Source: Macrostomum hystrix (Eukaryota; Platyhelminthes; Macrostomidae). From it: a stretch of 64,000 bases of DNA. The DNA lies in NCBI GenBank assembly GCA_950097015.1, contig CATNEN010000038.1:32078501-32142500 (forward strand). Reading direction: 5' to 3'. Position numbers and translations under genes: made by a program. Shown here piece after piece: positions 63,723 through 64,000 of this stretch; positions within the stretch are counted from its first letter, which is position 1; every line of letters starts with the position of its first letter. The notes beneath the pieces were generated by a model, which was not told the origin of the DNA, ran no database searches, and saw only the letters and a program-made list of their open reading frames with translations.

Positions 63723-64000
63723 CTGATTGAAGTAAATCCGAAAACTGGCCAGGGATTAAATTATGATATTGTCCTATTGAGTTTACTACATTTCGGTAGT
63801 TAGGAGAGTAGAGATAATAGCTGCGAGTAATAAAAAGTAAATGTGTCATGTCCGGAAATGCCTCCGGAAATACTCCGGTAATGAAAGAGTTGCAACATGA
63901 CGAGACTAGCTTCGAAAAACAAACTACGAGAGCTTGTCTTTTGCATTTTAAGCGAATTCATGTCGTAAGATATAAGGTTAGAATTTTCAGGATAATAGTT
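63723..64000 (-). other. Upstream intron of the IP3-receptor-like gene
   Basis: No exon with the required phase-2 donor is visible, so the intron runs past the end of the window. Confidence 0.5.

Overview
This is a stretch of an animal nuclear genome. Its genes have spliced exons with GT-AG introns, TATA/CCAAT promoters and AATAAA signals. They encode animal-type proteins: a ZC3HC1/NIPA homologue, a class A GPCR, PRMT7, a calmodulin-like protein, a polyQ C2H2 zinc-finger factor and an IP3-receptor-family channel. By my tally roughly half of the 64 kb is minisatellite arrays of 10-35 bp units, most of them inside introns. A tRNA-derived SINE is present twice, a hammerhead-ribozyme fold lies in an intron, and a spliced-leader-like segment resembles, from memory only, the leader of a macrostomid flatworm. 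I infer a lophotrochozoan, probably a free-living flatworm, with moderate to low confidence at genus level.

Layout. 1-7.7 kb: 3' part of ZC3HC1 (+) with arrays in each intron, a SINE and more arrays downstream. 7.7-10.2 kb: two arrays. 10.3-14.0 kb: a two-exon GPCR (-) whose intron holds a 20-bp array and the hammerhead motif. 14.2-15.4 kb: arrays. 15.8-17.7 kb: calmodulin-like gene (+) with a CCAAT/TATA promoter. 17.7-20.0 kb: a decayed non-LTR retrotransposon and a foldback/MITE-like element. 20.0-28.7 kb: PRMT7 (+), six coding exons including a 34-nt micro-exon, each intron with its own array. 28.8-34.8 kb: three large arrays. 35.3-47.4 kb: zinc-finger gene (-) whose 10.75-kb intron holds a 4.4-kb segmental duplication interleaved with 16-bp and 11-bp arrays. 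47.4-52.7 kb: its probable 5' region, a second SINE copy, another tRNA-like SINE and arrays. 52.7-57.2 kb: a 4.5-kb cluster of the same 16-bp family in opposite orientation with a 1,403-bp higher-order period. 57.6-58.2 kb: a compact two-exon gene (+) for a small secreted basic peptide. 58.9-60.5 kb: a TA-flanked inverted-repeat DNA transposon with a transposase relic. 61.2-63.7 kb: the pore and C-terminal exons (-) of an IP3-receptor-like channel whose 5' part lies beyond the window.

The genes are not an operon. They are independent loci on both strands, and reading frames rejoin exactly at nearly all proposed splice junctions. The exception is one ZC3HC1 junction. Most long open frames in the window are products of repeat arrays, not proteins. 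The least ordinary items are the hammerhead-like fold, the secreted peptide gene, the shortened channel selectivity filter, the calmodulin-like protein with all four EF loops degenerate, and the recurring CTGTTAGACA core shared by unrelated arrays.
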